Positions 27,992-35,951 of a stretch of DNA of 45,556 nt are shown in pieces. The notes beneath the pieces were generated by a model. It saw nothing but the letters and a program-made list of their open reading frames with translations, was not told the DNA's origin and did no database searches. Position 1 is the stretch's first letter; every line of letters starts with the position of its first letter. The DNA is from Mangrovimicrobium sediminis. GTDB taxonomy: Bacteria > Pseudomonadota > Gammaproteobacteria > Pseudomonadales > Halieaceae. The position numbers and the translations under genes were made by a program. The stretch lies in the NCBI RefSeq assembly GCF_004745945.1, contig NZ_SRLE01000015.1, positions 1 through 45,556 on the forward strand, in the 5' to 3' direction.

Positions 27992-28022
27992 AAAAAGGGG
28001 AGCCACTGGCTCCCCTTTTTTT
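27992..28022. terminator. Bidirectional terminator between TonB receptor 1 and the Rieske gene
   Basis: AAAAAGGGGAGCCA and TGGCTCCCCTTTTT form a nearly uninterrupted stem with A- and T-runs outside, suitable for ending both convergent transcripts. It lies 17 nt after the receptor stop and 46 nt after the Rieske stop on the other strand. Confidence 0.88.
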
Positions 28023-28032
28023 ATCGTGCGCT

Positions 28033-28050
28033 CGACGCTGCGAAGCGTCG
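28033..28050. other. Short perfect hairpin with GCGA loop
   Basis: CGACGCT (28033-28039) and AGCGTCG (28044-28050) enclose a GCGA tetraloop (GNRA type as plus-strand RNA). It lies between the terminator and the Rieske stop codon. It could protect a 3' end or assist termination; no T-run follows it on the plus strand. Confidence 0.5.
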
Positions 28051-28068
28051 CGCCGCCGTGGACGGTAC

Positions 28069-29496
28069 CTACTCTGCCTGCAGGTAGGTGTCCATCTCCT
28101 GGTGCATGCCGAGAATGATCTTCTCGTTGTAGCTGGCCAGCCACACCTGGCGGATAGAGCGCGAGTGCAGCCCCTTCTGGATGCGCTTGAGGTTGCCCAG
28201 GTCCTGACGCGGAATCAGGTAGACCTGGTCCGGGTCGTCCGGGTTGTCGACCACCTCGACCACCGCCCGCTCGCGCGGCGCGGCGGCCGGCAGGGTGCGC
28301 GTGGAGTAGATCTCGAAGGTGCTGCGGTTGACGTCCTCCGGGTGCGGGCGCACGCGGTAGATCATGGCGTTACCCGCCTGCGGCAGGATCAGCAGGTTGG
28401 GGAAGATGAAGATCATGCCGCCCCACATGCTGAGGATCTCCGGCGTCAGCTTGGGCATGGGGCGCTCCTTTTCCGCCGCGTCGGCGTAGAGCACGCGCAC
28501 GTATTCGGCGCCCAGGTTGGAGTCCTCGGGGATGTTGCCCTTGAGCGTGCGCAGCAGGTCGACATCCGCCTGCAGCACCTGCGCGTCCATGCCGTCCACC
28601 AGCAGCTGCAGGCGGTCCGCCATCGCGTCTACCGGGTCCTTGTTGATGGCGAAGCGCTTGACGTTACCCTGGTAATTGCTCGCCTTGCCGGCGTAGAAGC
28701 GGCCGTGGCCGTTGTCGAAGGTATCGTAGGCGACGTTGTGGTGGTTGTACTCCTCGAACTCGCCCTCGATTTTCTCGCCGTAGATGAAATCCGCCGCGGC
28801 GGTCTCCAGCTGCGGGTGGGTGGCGGGCACGTGGTAACCCTCGAAGAACGCCTCCTGGGCGACCTTCCAGTTGGAGTCCACGGGGATGGACTTCCACCAG
28901 TAGTGGCGCATCTCCCCGATGTTGAGGTCGTCGCAGAGCTCGCGCACCGGCGCGATGAACTCGTCGAAGGGCTGCGGGTCGCTGTCGAAGTTGATGAATA
29001 CGAAACCGGCGTAGACCTCGCACTGCAGCTCTTTCAGGGCGACATCGGCGGCGCACAGCTCGCCGTTCTTGAACTCCTCGCGGGCGAGGATGTAGTGGTT
29101 CGCGCCCTCGGTGTCCCAGCGCCAGCCGTGGAAGGGGCAGATGATATTGCCGTGGTCGAAGGTACCGGCGCCCTCGGTGAGCGCGGTGCCGCGGTGCGGG
29201 CACACGTTATGGTAGGCCTTGATCGTGTCGGCATCGCTGCGCACCAGGAACACCGACTGGTCGCCGATCTCGTAGGTGGTGAAATCGTTGACCGCGGGAA
29301 TCTCGTCGACTCGCGCCGCGGCCTGCCAGACCTTGCTCCACAGCTTGTCATACTCGAGCTGGGCGAAGTCCTCGTCGACATAGCGCCCGACGCGAATGCC
29401 GTGTTCCAGCGTTTTCCAGCGCTCCGGCCAGTCGGGCCCGCTACCGGACGCCGACGACAGGGCGGTAACCTTGCTGTTCTGCGATGAACCACTCAT
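28069..29496 (-). CDS. Rieske non-heme iron oxygenase, alpha subunit
   Basis: The 475-residue protein is the catalytic component of a ring-hydroxylating or demethylating oxygenase. The Rieske 2Fe-2S ligands are Cys99 and His101 (CPHRG) and Cys120 and His123 (CPFHGW). The mononuclear iron site has His222 and His227 (EGYHVPATHP), with Asp432 (RQDLGNLKRIQKGL) as probable third ligand. AGGAGA precedes the ATG at 29496; a longer frame adds 15 residues without support. No beta subunit, ferredoxin or reductase gene is nearby, so it is probably a homo-oligomer using redox partners from elsewhere. It lies 89 nt after a spinster-like MFS gene on the same strand and is probably co-transcribed. The substrate cannot be inferred. 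Confidence 0.92.
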   Translation of the reverse strand: MSGSSQNSKVTALSSASGSGPDWPERWKTLEHGIRVGRYVDEDFAQLEYDKLWSKVWQAAARVDEIPAVNDFTTYEIGDQSVFLVRSDADTIKAYHNVCPHRGTALTEGAGTFDHGNIICPFHGWRWDTEGANHYILAREEFKNGELCAADVALKELQCEVYAGFVFINFDSDPQPFDEFIAPVRELCDDLNIGEMRHYWWKSIPVDSNWKVAQEAFFEGYHVPATHPQLETAAADFIYGEKIEGEFEEYNHHNVAYDTFDNGHGRFYAGKASNYQGNVKRFAINKDPVDAMADRLQLLVDGMDAQVLQADVDLLRTLKGNIPEDSNLGAEYVRVLYADAAEKERPMPKLTPEILSMWGGMIFIFPNLLILPQAGNAMIYRVRPHPEDVNRSTFEIYSTRTLPAAAPRERAVVEVVDNPDDPDQVYLIPRQDLGNLKRIQKGLHSRSIRQVWLASYNEKIILGMHQEMDTYLQAE

Positions 29497-29585
29497 TGCA
29501 ATCTCCTGCATGTGCTGTCTTTTATCGTGAGGGCCGACCATTATCGGCGCGGTTGATACTCAATCGCAAGTAGCCGGCCCCGGCA

Positions 29586-30914
29586 CTAGCAGCCGCGCAC
29601 CCGCTGCAGGTCGGCGCGAAAGTGGCGCGCGGCGTACTCGAAGCAAACGTAGCCCGCGGGTATGGAGATGAGTACGGTGACCAAAGCGTAGCGGATCGAC
29701 GCCGCCCCGTGGGCCCCGGCGTAGAAGTCGCTGAGCGCGCCGACGATAAACGGGCCGGCGCCGGCGCCGATGATGTTGATGATGAACAGCAGTACCGCGG
29801 AGGCGGTGGCGCGCATGTCCAGCCGCGCGAGGCTCTGGTTGACGCTGTACATCATGGGAATATAGATGTTCTGCAGCACGTAGAACGGGAAAAACCCGAG
29901 CAGTGCCAGCCACACCGGCCCGCCTAGCAGGTAGACCAGCCCGCAGGGAAAGGCGGCCAGCGTACACAGGGCCGGCACGCGCATGGCCCGCGCCGGGGAG
30001 GCCTCGATAAAGCGGTCGGTGATGCGCCCGCCGAGGTAGGTACCGAGGCTGCCGCCGACCCCGACGATCAGCGCCATCCACTGGCCCGTTGCCACCGGCG
30101 ACAGGCCGTGCACCCGGCCGAGGAACTCGAAGCCCCACATGAGGATGCCGTAGCCGCTGATCGACAGGAAAGAGGAGCCGACGATCAGCCCCACCCAGGA
30201 GCGCGAGTGCAGCAGGAAGCGCAGGGTGGCGCCAAAACTGGGCCTCTCGCTGTCCGCCTCGGCTGCGATGGCCAGGCCCTCGGACTGCCCGCGGCGCGGT
30301 TCGCGCACGGTGAACCGCACCACCAGGGCAAACACCAGACCGGGTACGCCCAAAACGATGAACGCCGTGCGCCAGTCGAAGTATTCGCGCAGGTAGCCGC
30401 CGCCGAGGTAGGCCAGCGCCGCGCCGACAAACACGCCTGCCGAGTAGATGGCCAGCGCCGTGGCGCGCCGGTTGAGGGGGAAGTAGTCGGCGATCAACGA
30501 GTGCGCCGGCGGTGTGCCGGCCGCCTCGCCCACCCCCACCATCACCCGCGCCAGGAACAACTGGGTGAAATTGCGTGCCAGGCCCGAGGCGACGGTCATC
30601 GCGCTCCACAGGGCCAGACCGATGGTGATGATGGTGCGCCGGTTGCCGCGGTCCGCCCAGCGCGCGATGGGAATGCCGGCGAAGGTGTACAGCACCGCGA
30701 AGGCGAACCCCACGAGCAGGCCCATGGCGGTGTCCGAGACGCCGAACTCGGCCTGGATCGGGCCGATGAATACCGACATGACCTGGCGGTCGATGAAGTT
30801 GATCACGTAGACGACAAACAGCACGCCCAGCACGTAGCGCGCGTAGGCCGGCGAGTGGCCCGCCTCCGCGGTGCCGGGCGTTGCGGGCTGCTGTTTTTCG
30901 GGGGCGTCGCTCAT
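29586..30914 (-). CDS. MFS transporter, spinster-like
   Basis: The 442-residue inner membrane carrier has 12 predicted helices. Family features are FIDRQVMSVFIGPIQ in the first helix region, the signature ARWADRGNRRT after helix 2, and GVGEAAGTPPAHSLIADYFP in helix 4. Spinster-like MFS proteins often accompany TonB receptors and Rieske oxygenases in marine and sphingomonad catabolic clusters; whether this one imports substrate or exports product is not known. Its start overlaps the stop of the upstream MFS gene (ATGA), so the two are translationally coupled. Confidence 0.9.
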   Translation of the reverse strand: MSDAPEKQQPATPGTAEAGHSPAYARYVLGVLFVVYVINFIDRQVMSVFIGPIQAEFGVSDTAMGLLVGFAFAVLYTFAGIPIARWADRGNRRTIITIGLALWSAMTVASGLARNFTQLFLARVMVGVGEAAGTPPAHSLIADYFPLNRRATALAIYSAGVFVGAALAYLGGGYLREYFDWRTAFIVLGVPGLVFALVVRFTVREPRRGQSEGLAIAAEADSERPSFGATLRFLLHSRSWVGLIVGSSFLSISGYGILMWGFEFLGRVHGLSPVATGQWMALIVGVGGSLGTYLGGRITDRFIEASPARAMRVPALCTLAAFPCGLVYLLGGPVWLALLGFFPFYVLQNIYIPMMYSVNQSLARLDMRATASAVLLFIINIIGAGAGPFIVGALSDFYAGAHGAASIRYALVTVLISIPAGYVCFEYAARHFRADLQRVRGC

Positions 30915-32140
30915 GCCGTACTGGCCGCCGCCTGCGGGCGGATCAGGAACACCAGTCCCAGCGCCAGGCCGAGCAGCGCGATGGCTCCCATCAGCGCCGG
31001 GTCATAGCTACCGCTGGCGTCGAAGGCCCAACCGTAGAGCCCCGGCGCGACCAGCGTGAAAGGCATGATCATGAAGCTCATCAGACCCATGGAGCGGCCC
31101 ATTTTTTCCGCCCCGTAGTTACGCGCCAGGATCATGCTCCACAGCGGCACGGTGGCGCCCTGCCCGGCGCCGAGTACCACGCTGGCCAGGGCCAGGAAGG
31201 CGAAGCTCCCCGCCTGCAGGAAGCCGAAGAAGCCCAGCCCGACCACCAGCATGATGACCGCGAGCATCAGGCGATGGTCCGCGCGATCCGCGACGATACC
31301 GCTGGTCAGCTTGCCGGCGAAGTTGGCGGCGGAAAAAATCGACAGCAGCAGCGCGCCCTGGCCCGCGGTCAGCTGGCGCTCCAGCACGAAGGGCACGAGG
31401 TTGCTGAGCAGTCCCATCGGGCCCCCGAGCAACAGCCCGAGGCACAGCGCGATCAACCAGAAGTTGCGGTCGCGCAGGAACTCGAGGGTGGAACTGCCGG
31501 TGACCGCGGTGACCGGACGCGCGGGAGCCGGTGGCGGCTCCTCGCCGTCCGGATGCAGGCCGCGGTCCGCCGGCTGGTTGACCACCAGCAACAGCACCAG
31601 CGGTGCGGTGAGCACGAACAGGCCGCAGCCGTAGATCTGCAGTGCTGTACGCCACTCGAAGGCCTCGATGAGGTACTGCAACAGCGGCGGGACGATCAAT
31701 CCGCCCAGCGCGCCACCACTGGCGGCCAGGCTCATGGCCAGGCCGCGCCGGCGACTGAACCAGCGCGCCAGCAACGCCGAGCCGGCCAGCGGGCCACAGA
31801 CCACGCAGCCAACAGCCAGTGGCCCGAGATAGACCAGGATCACCTGGGTCATGGAACCGGCCAGCGAAAGCAGCACAAAGCCGCCGCCGAGCAGCACGGT
31901 GCCGGCGAGCATCAGCAACTTCATGGAGAAGCGGTCGATCGCCGCGCCCAGGGGCGGACCGAGGATGCCCGAGGCCAGCGCCGCCACGGTGATGCCCATC
32001 ATCAGCAGCGTCTGGCTCGGCTGGAAGGTGAGTTGCAGGGGAACCGCGATCACGCTGTAGGCGGTAAATACGGAGGCGGAACTCGCCGCCTGCAGGAGCA
32101 TGGCGGCAAGCACCTGCCACCAACCTGGAAACACTCGCAC
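30911..32140 (-). CDS. MFS transporter, monocarboxylate/oxalate-formate-like
   Basis: The 409-residue carrier has 12 hydrophobic segments and starts at GTG, preceded by AAGGAT at good spacing. FPGWWQVLAAMLLQAASSASVF and PLGAAIDRFSMK resemble the MCT/OFA part of the major facilitator superfamily, which moves organic anions. A cytoplasmic loop rich in proline (about 200-220) separates the halves. It heads the unit with the spinster-like MFS and the Rieske oxygenase. An operator-like palindrome and a TATACT -10 candidate lie 108-130 nt upstream. Confidence 0.88.
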   Translation of the reverse strand: MRVFPGWWQVLAAMLLQAASSASVFTAYSVIAVPLQLTFQPSQTLLMMGITVAALASGILGPPLGAAIDRFSMKLLMLAGTVLLGGGFVLLSLAGSMTQVILVYLGPLAVGCVVCGPLAGSALLARWFSRRRGLAMSLAASGGALGGLIVPPLLQYLIEAFEWRTALQIYGCGLFVLTAPLVLLLVVNQPADRGLHPDGEEPPPAPARPVTAVTGSSTLEFLRDRNFWLIALCLGLLLGGPMGLLSNLVPFVLERQLTAGQGALLLSIFSAANFAGKLTSGIVADRADHRLMLAVIMLVVGLGFFGFLQAGSFAFLALASVVLGAGQGATVPLWSMILARNYGAEKMGRSMGLMSFMIMPFTLVAPGLYGWAFDASGSYDPALMGAIALLGLALGLVFLIRPQAAASTA

Positions 32141-32247
32141 TTATTATCCTTATCATTTTTTTACAACAGCTGGCTAATGTAGCGCAGATCCCGGCGGGCG
32201 TCAGGCCAACCTGCCCTGCCGGGCTTGACGGGTGCGCCCGGGGCGCC

Positions 32248-32266
32248 TACTTTGTATTGCAAAGTA
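32248..32266. promoter_or_regulatory. Operator-like palindrome beside a minus-strand -10 element
   Basis: TACTTTG-TATTG-CAAAGTA is a perfect 7-bp-arm inverted repeat. On the minus strand its edge overlaps TATACT (plus 32263-32268), a good -10 for the MFS-MFS-Rieske unit. A repressor bound here would block that promoter. No regulator gene is present in the window, and no clear -35 is visible. Confidence 0.55.
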
Positions 32267-32297
32267 TAAGATGCCGGGATGTGTCGCTTCCTCTGGT

Positions 32298-32323
32298 GGG
32301 GGTCATCGCGCCCCCTTTTTTTT
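32298..32323 (+). terminator. Plus-strand terminator with no upstream gene
   Basis: GGGGG (32298-32302) and CCCCC (32311-32315) form a short stem followed by eight T residues. The flanking annotated gene runs on the other strand. The hairpin could end a short RNA starting near 32255-32270 (TTGACG at 32225-32230, TACTTT 17 nt later). The stem is only five base pairs, so its strength is uncertain. Confidence 0.5.
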
Positions 32324-32369
32324 GTGCCTGGAAGAACGGACTCAGGGGTGGACGGGTTCAGGGGTATAC

Positions 32370-32456
32370 GGGGTCAGAGTCTAGACTCTGACCCCTCACT
32401 GCGCGCTACACCCAAACCACCTGGGTACACGGGGTCAGAGCCACGGCTCTGACCCC
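32370..32456. repeat. Two GGGGTCAGAG palindromes
   Basis: A perfect 26-bp palindrome fills 32370-32395 (GGGGTCAGAGTCT and its reverse complement). A second 26-nt copy at 32431-32456 has 12-bp arms (GGGGTCAGAGCC) and a central AC. They differ only in the innermost bases. The second ends 13 nt from the P450 stop. The core GGGGTCAGA recurs at 41064-41208. They look like REP-type extragenic palindromes and have no T-run. Confidence 0.8.
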
Positions 32457-32469
32457 TATCTGCACCCAC

Positions 32470-33714
32470 TCAATCCCAACGCAGCGGCAGCGAATCCAGG
32501 GCAATGATATTCCCCGAGTGAAACTTCGCCGGACGCTGCGGGTCGAGCCGGAACGGCGGCAGGCGCTCGAGCATCTGCGTGTACAACACCTGCAGTTCAA
32601 CGCGCGCCAAATGCGACCCCAGGCAGCGATGCACCCCGGCGCCGAAGGCGATATGCGCCTTGCCCTGGCGCTTCAGGGTGAATTCCTCGGGGCTCTCATA
32701 CTCCCGCGGGTCGAGATCCGCCCCCGGCAGGTACAGCGCGAGCCAGTCGCCCGGGAGCATCTGCCAGCCGCCGAGCTCGACCGCCTGCGCCACCCGCCGC
32801 ACCGGGATGGTAAACGTGTAGCGGCGCAGCAGTTCCTCAGTGGCATCCGGTATCAGGCTGGGGTCCGCGCGCAGTTGCGCCTGCAACTCGGGGTTGGCAG
32901 CGAGGTGGCGCACGCCGAAGCCCATGCCGTTGATGACCGTGTCCAGACCGGCGATGAACAACAGCACGGCGTAGTCTTCCATCAATTCCAGGGTCATTGG
33001 CCGGCCGTCGATCTCGGTCGCCCAGAGCAGGCTGATGAGGTCGTCCTGCGGGTCCTCGCGACGCGCCTGGATGACGTCGAGCATGGCGTCGGCGACCTTG
33101 CGGCCCATCAGCGCAGCCTCGATGTCGGAACTCAGGGTAGCGGCGAGGAACTCGTGTACCAGATCGCGAAACTCCGGCAGGCGCGCCTCCGGCAGCCCCA
33201 TCATGCGCAGGAAGATCCGCACCGGCAGCGGCTCGGCCACGGCGGGGATGAAGTCGCAGTGACCGTCCGCGACCACCGCGTCGATCAACTCGTTGGCCAA
33301 CTCGCGGATCGACTCCTTGCGCGCCTGCACCGCTTTCGGCGAAAACGAGCCCTGCAGCGGCGCGCGATAGCGCGTGTGTTCCGGGGGGTCCATCAGGATC
33401 GGCACCGCCTGCGGGATGCGCGGCATGTCCGCGGGCAGCGAGGCCATCAGCGCCTCCATCTCCGCCTTCGGCATGGGGCTGCTGGAAAAATGTTCCGGGT
33501 CGCGCGAGGCATCGAAAATCTCGCGGTGGCCTATCGCCACCCAGCGGCCACCGTTGCGCGGTGTCCAGAATACCGGTGGCGCCTCGCGCAGCAGTTCGCG
33601 CACGCGCTCATGCGGGTTGGCCAGCAGGCCGGGATCGAAGCGCAGGTCGAAATCGTAAACGGCCTCCGGCGGGATGTGCCCGGGCACGGGCACGGGTTCG
33701 GTCAGCGTGGTCAT
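32470..33714 (-). CDS. Cytochrome P450, CYP101 (P450cam)-like
   Basis: The 414-residue soluble P450 is a class I bacterial monooxygenase. It follows P450cam from end to end: NGGRWVAIGHREIF, AEPLPVRIFLRMMGLPE, and LPLRWD at the C-terminus. The heme ligand is Cys364 (FGAGVHRCLGSHLAR). The I-helix has AGLDT with Asp258-Thr259, the proton-delivery pair, and the K-helix pair is Glu294 and Arg297. The segment that carries the camphor-binding Tyr96 of P450cam is different here (RIPQAVPILMDPPEH), so camphor is not the expected substrate; a terpenoid or similar hydrophobic compound is a guess. No ferredoxin or reductase gene is adjacent. It is divergent from the CPA2 antiporter. Confidence 0.93.
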   Translation of the reverse strand: MTTLTEPVPVPGHIPPEAVYDFDLRFDPGLLANPHERVRELLREAPPVFWTPRNGGRWVAIGHREIFDASRDPEHFSSSPMPKAEMEALMASLPADMPRIPQAVPILMDPPEHTRYRAPLQGSFSPKAVQARKESIRELANELIDAVVADGHCDFIPAVAEPLPVRIFLRMMGLPEARLPEFRDLVHEFLAATLSSDIEAALMGRKVADAMLDVIQARREDPQDDLISLLWATEIDGRPMTLELMEDYAVLLFIAGLDTVINGMGFGVRHLAANPELQAQLRADPSLIPDATEELLRRYTFTIPVRRVAQAVELGGWQMLPGDWLALYLPGADLDPREYESPEEFTLKRQGKAHIAFGAGVHRCLGSHLARVELQVLYTQMLERLPPFRLDPQRPAKFHSGNIIALDSLPLRWD

Positions 33715-33760
33715 GGGCCTTTATCCGTGGCTTATTGTGAAGCCTTATTCAACACTCTTG

Positions 33761-33776
33761 TTGCATTACGATGCAA
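33761..33776. promoter_or_regulatory. Operator-like palindrome between P450 and antiporter
   Basis: TTGCAT-TACG-ATGCAA is a perfect inverted repeat with 6-bp arms in the 168-bp divergent spacer, 47 nt upstream of the P450 start. CAAC and GTTG (33750-33763) form a second, partly overlapping dyad. It is suitable for a dimeric regulator of the TetR or LacI kind, but the factor is unknown. Confidence 0.45.
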
Positions 33777-33882
33777 GCGTGGTGGCCAGTGGGCCAATTA
33801 CACCGGGGCTTGATAAAGATCATCCCGCAGCGAACGGTTTTTGGCCAAGCTTGGGTCTCTCTCCTACTCGCCAGGCAGGGCC

Positions 33883-35136
33883 ATGCACGACCTGAGCATC
33901 CTCGCCATCATTTGGGTCAACGTGTTTATCGCGTCGTTCATGGCCCACCGCACCCGCCTCACTCCGGTACTGTGGTACCTGTTCTGCGGCGCGGCCATGG
34001 TCAACCTCGGGCTGCTGCCCGAGGCCATGCCGGTGTTCATCGTCGACTTCGCCGAACTCGGCATTATCGTCATCATGTTCGCGCTGGGCTTCGAAGAGGA
34101 CAACCGCAACTTCCTGCGCAGCCTCAAGCGCAGTTGGGGCATCGCCCTGTTCGGTGCCGTGGTGCCCTTCGCCGTCGCCTACGGGCTGGCGCGCTGGGCC
34201 TGGGACGATCACAACATGGCGCTGCTGTGCGGACTGGCGATGACTGCCACCGCGGTATCGCTGACCATGGTCTCGCTGAAGAGCGAGGGGCTCAGCCGCA
34301 CGCCCGCGGCGACCGGCATCATGACCTCCGCGGTGCTCGACGATATCGGCTCCCTCGCCCTCGTCGCCATTCTTATCCCGGTGGCCACGGGCGAGGCCAG
34401 CATCACCCTTGCCAGTATTGCCGTCATCGCCGGCAAGGCGGCGCTGTTTTTCATCATCGTCACCTTCTTCGGCGCCTGGTTGTTCCCGGCTTCCGAGGGT
34501 TTCGCCAAGCGCATCCCGCTGCTCGGCCACCTCAACCTGCGCCGGATCCTGGCCATGGGTGAGGGCGAATATACGGTACTGGCGCTGCTGTTGATCGCCG
34601 TGGCCATGGGCCTGCTCGGCCACGAGTTCGGCTTTCACCCGGCGGTGGGCGCCTACATGGCGGGGCTGATCATCAACCGGGAGTACTTCAGCTTCCACTC
34701 GCACCGGCAGGTGGATTTCCACGAGCGCGCCAAGCAGATCGTCGACAACGTCGCCTTCACCTGGATCGGGCCGGTGTTCTTCGTCAGCCTGGGCACCGAG
34801 CTGATCTTCGATGCCGAACTGGCGCTGCAGGTACTGCCCTATGCCCTGCTGTTGTTCGCCGGACTGTTTGTCGGGCAGATCGCCTCCGCGGCGCTCGCCG
34901 CGCGCTACACCGGCGGTTTCGACTGGCCGGCCAGCCTGATGATCGGCTTCGGCATGCTCGGCCGCGCCGAACTGGCTTTCCTGGTGATGGATATCGCCTA
35001 TGTGCAGTACAGCATCATGTCGGCACAGGCGTTCTACACTCTGATGCTGGCAACCTTCCTGCTCAACACTTCCGTGCCGCTGACTATCCGCTGGTGGAAA
35101 AGCCGCTATGGCGGCACCGCTATCGGCAGCACCTGA
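33883..35136 (+). CDS. CPA2-family cation/proton antiporter
   Basis: The 417-residue membrane protein exchanges Na+ or K+ for protons and belongs to the KefB/NapA-like CPA2 group (Na_H_Exchanger domain). It has about 12 hydrophobic segments. VLDDIGSLALV (about residue 160) contains the paired aspartates of the ion site. HEFGFHPAVGAYMAGLII and FFVSLGTEL are family typical. It has no C-terminal RCK nucleotide-binding domain. The ATG at 33883 follows AGGCAGGG; a TTG 14 codons upstream is less likely. It is the first gene of a plus-strand run through NhaD and shares a promoter region with the P450. Confidence 0.88.
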   Translation: MHDLSILAIIWVNVFIASFMAHRTRLTPVLWYLFCGAAMVNLGLLPEAMPVFIVDFAELGIIVIMFALGFEEDNRNFLRSLKRSWGIALFGAVVPFAVAYGLARWAWDDHNMALLCGLAMTATAVSLTMVSLKSEGLSRTPAATGIMTSAVLDDIGSLALVAILIPVATGEASITLASIAVIAGKAALFFIIVTFFGAWLFPASEGFAKRIPLLGHLNLRRILAMGEGEYTVLALLLIAVAMGLLGHEFGFHPAVGAYMAGLIINREYFSFHSHRQVDFHERAKQIVDNVAFTWIGPVFFVSLGTELIFDAELALQVLPYALLLFAGLFVGQIASAALAARYTGGFDWPASLMIGFGMLGRAELAFLVMDIAYVQYSIMSAQAFYTLMLATFLLNTSVPLTIRWWKSRYGGTAIGST

Positions 35137-35199
35137 GCCCCCGGCAAGCGCTGCAGATAGAAGGACGCCTCTGGTAGAGTTCCCCTGCCCGTGCATTCC

Positions 35200-35205
35200 T
35201 ATACT
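35200..35205 (+). promoter_or_regulatory. -10 candidate ahead of the CMD-like gene
   Basis: TATACT at 35200-35205 is a five-of-six match to the -10 consensus, 65 nt upstream of the CMD-like start. The -35 region is weak. It suggests the CMD-like gene can be transcribed separately from the antiporter. Confidence 0.35.
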
Positions 35206-35270
35206 CCAGTCTTCCAGCCGTGCGCCGGGAACTGGCGCACCGACCACCGACCGCAACCCGGGTGCACCCT

Positions 35271-35831
35271 ATGCCGAAAGCCGATATCCGTATTCCCCCG
35301 CTTGACCCCGCCGACTTCAGCGACGAGCAGCGCGAACTCGTGGGGGAGTGGACGCACCTGAATTTTTCCCGGGTCATCGTCAACCACCCGGCCGCCTACC
35401 GCGTGTTCCTGCCCTACATCGACAAGATGATCCGGCAGACGGAACTCACCCCGCGTGACCGCGAGGTGCTGGTACTGCGCACACTGGCCTTCTCCGATGA
35501 GGTCTACGAGGCGCAGCACCACGAGATGATTGCGCACAACGCGCAGATGAGTGATGCGGAAATTGCCGCCATCCGCGGCGACGGCGCCGGACTGTCGGAG
35601 CGCGATCTGCTGCTGATGCGCGCCGCGGACGAGCTGATCGCCAGCCACCACCTCGGCGAAGCCACCTGGGCGGAACTCGCCGCCCACTACAACGACGTGC
35701 AGCTGATGGAGATCGTCTTCCTGGTCGGCTGCTACACGGTCATGGCCATGACCACCAACAGCTTCGGCATTCCCCTGGAAGGGAGCGACGCGAGCTTCGA
35801 GCGCATCACCGAGTTGCGCGACTACACCTGA
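35271..35831 (+). CDS. Carboxymuconolactone decarboxylase (AhpD-like) family protein
   Basis: The 186-residue all-helical protein matches the CMD/AhpD fold: a C-terminal helical half with REVLVLRTLAFSDEVYEAQHHEMIAHN and a later LMEIVFLVGCYTVMAMTTNSFG segment. The paired redox cysteines (CxxC) of AhpD are absent; the position holds EAQHH, so a disulfide-reductase role is unlikely. Members of this subgroup sit in many catabolic clusters with unproven function, possibly gamma-lactone decarboxylation. The ATG at 35271 gives MPKADIRIPPLDPADF, the usual start of this subgroup. Confidence 0.85.
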   Translation: MPKADIRIPPLDPADFSDEQRELVGEWTHLNFSRVIVNHPAAYRVFLPYIDKMIRQTELTPRDREVLVLRTLAFSDEVYEAQHHEMIAHNAQMSDAEIAAIRGDGAGLSERDLLLMRAADELIASHHLGEATWAELAAHYNDVQLMEIVFLVGCYTVMAMTTNSFGIPLEGSDASFERITELRDYT

Positions 35832-35864
35832 CATCGCCCCGGCGCCACGCTTTCCCCACACGAT

Positions 35865-35893
35865 TTGCAAGGTTGAGAACTGCGGACTAGGCT
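35865..35893 (+). promoter_or_regulatory. Weak promoter candidate for TonB receptor 2
   Basis: TTGCAA (35865-35870) and TAGGCT (35888-35893) are separated by 17 nt. Both match the consensus only partly. CAAC-AGC-GTTG lies downstream (around 35911-35921), between them and the ribosome binding site. Confidence 0.3.
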
Positions 35894-35951
35894 TCCTCGT
35901 GCCAGATAACGTTCAACAGCGTTGTTCATAAAATAATACGAGGATAATAAG

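Larger units (their letters stand above)
32141..32469. other. 329-bp gene-free region with operator, orphan terminator and two palindromes
   Basis: No coding gene is recognised. The region contains a TTGACG box (32225-32230), an operator-like palindrome (32248-32266), a plus-strand terminator hairpin (32298-32323) and two GGGGTCAGAG palindromes near the P450 stop. It serves as the promoter region of the minus-strand MFS-MFS-Rieske unit and the 3' flank of the P450 gene. Confidence 0.6.

Noticed and set aside
28102-29487. 461-codon plus-strand open frame opposite the Rieske oxygenase
   Set aside because: The Rieske motifs on the other strand are unambiguous; this frame has no recognisable domain or ribosome binding site.
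30881-32182. 433-codon plus-strand open frame opposite the MCT-like MFS gene
   Set aside because: Gln/Arg/His-rich shadow with no domain; the minus-strand protein has twelve helices and a good start.
35911-35921. CAAC-AGC-GTTG dyad ahead of TonB receptor 2 as an operator
   Set aside because: Arms of only four bases are too short to separate from chance.
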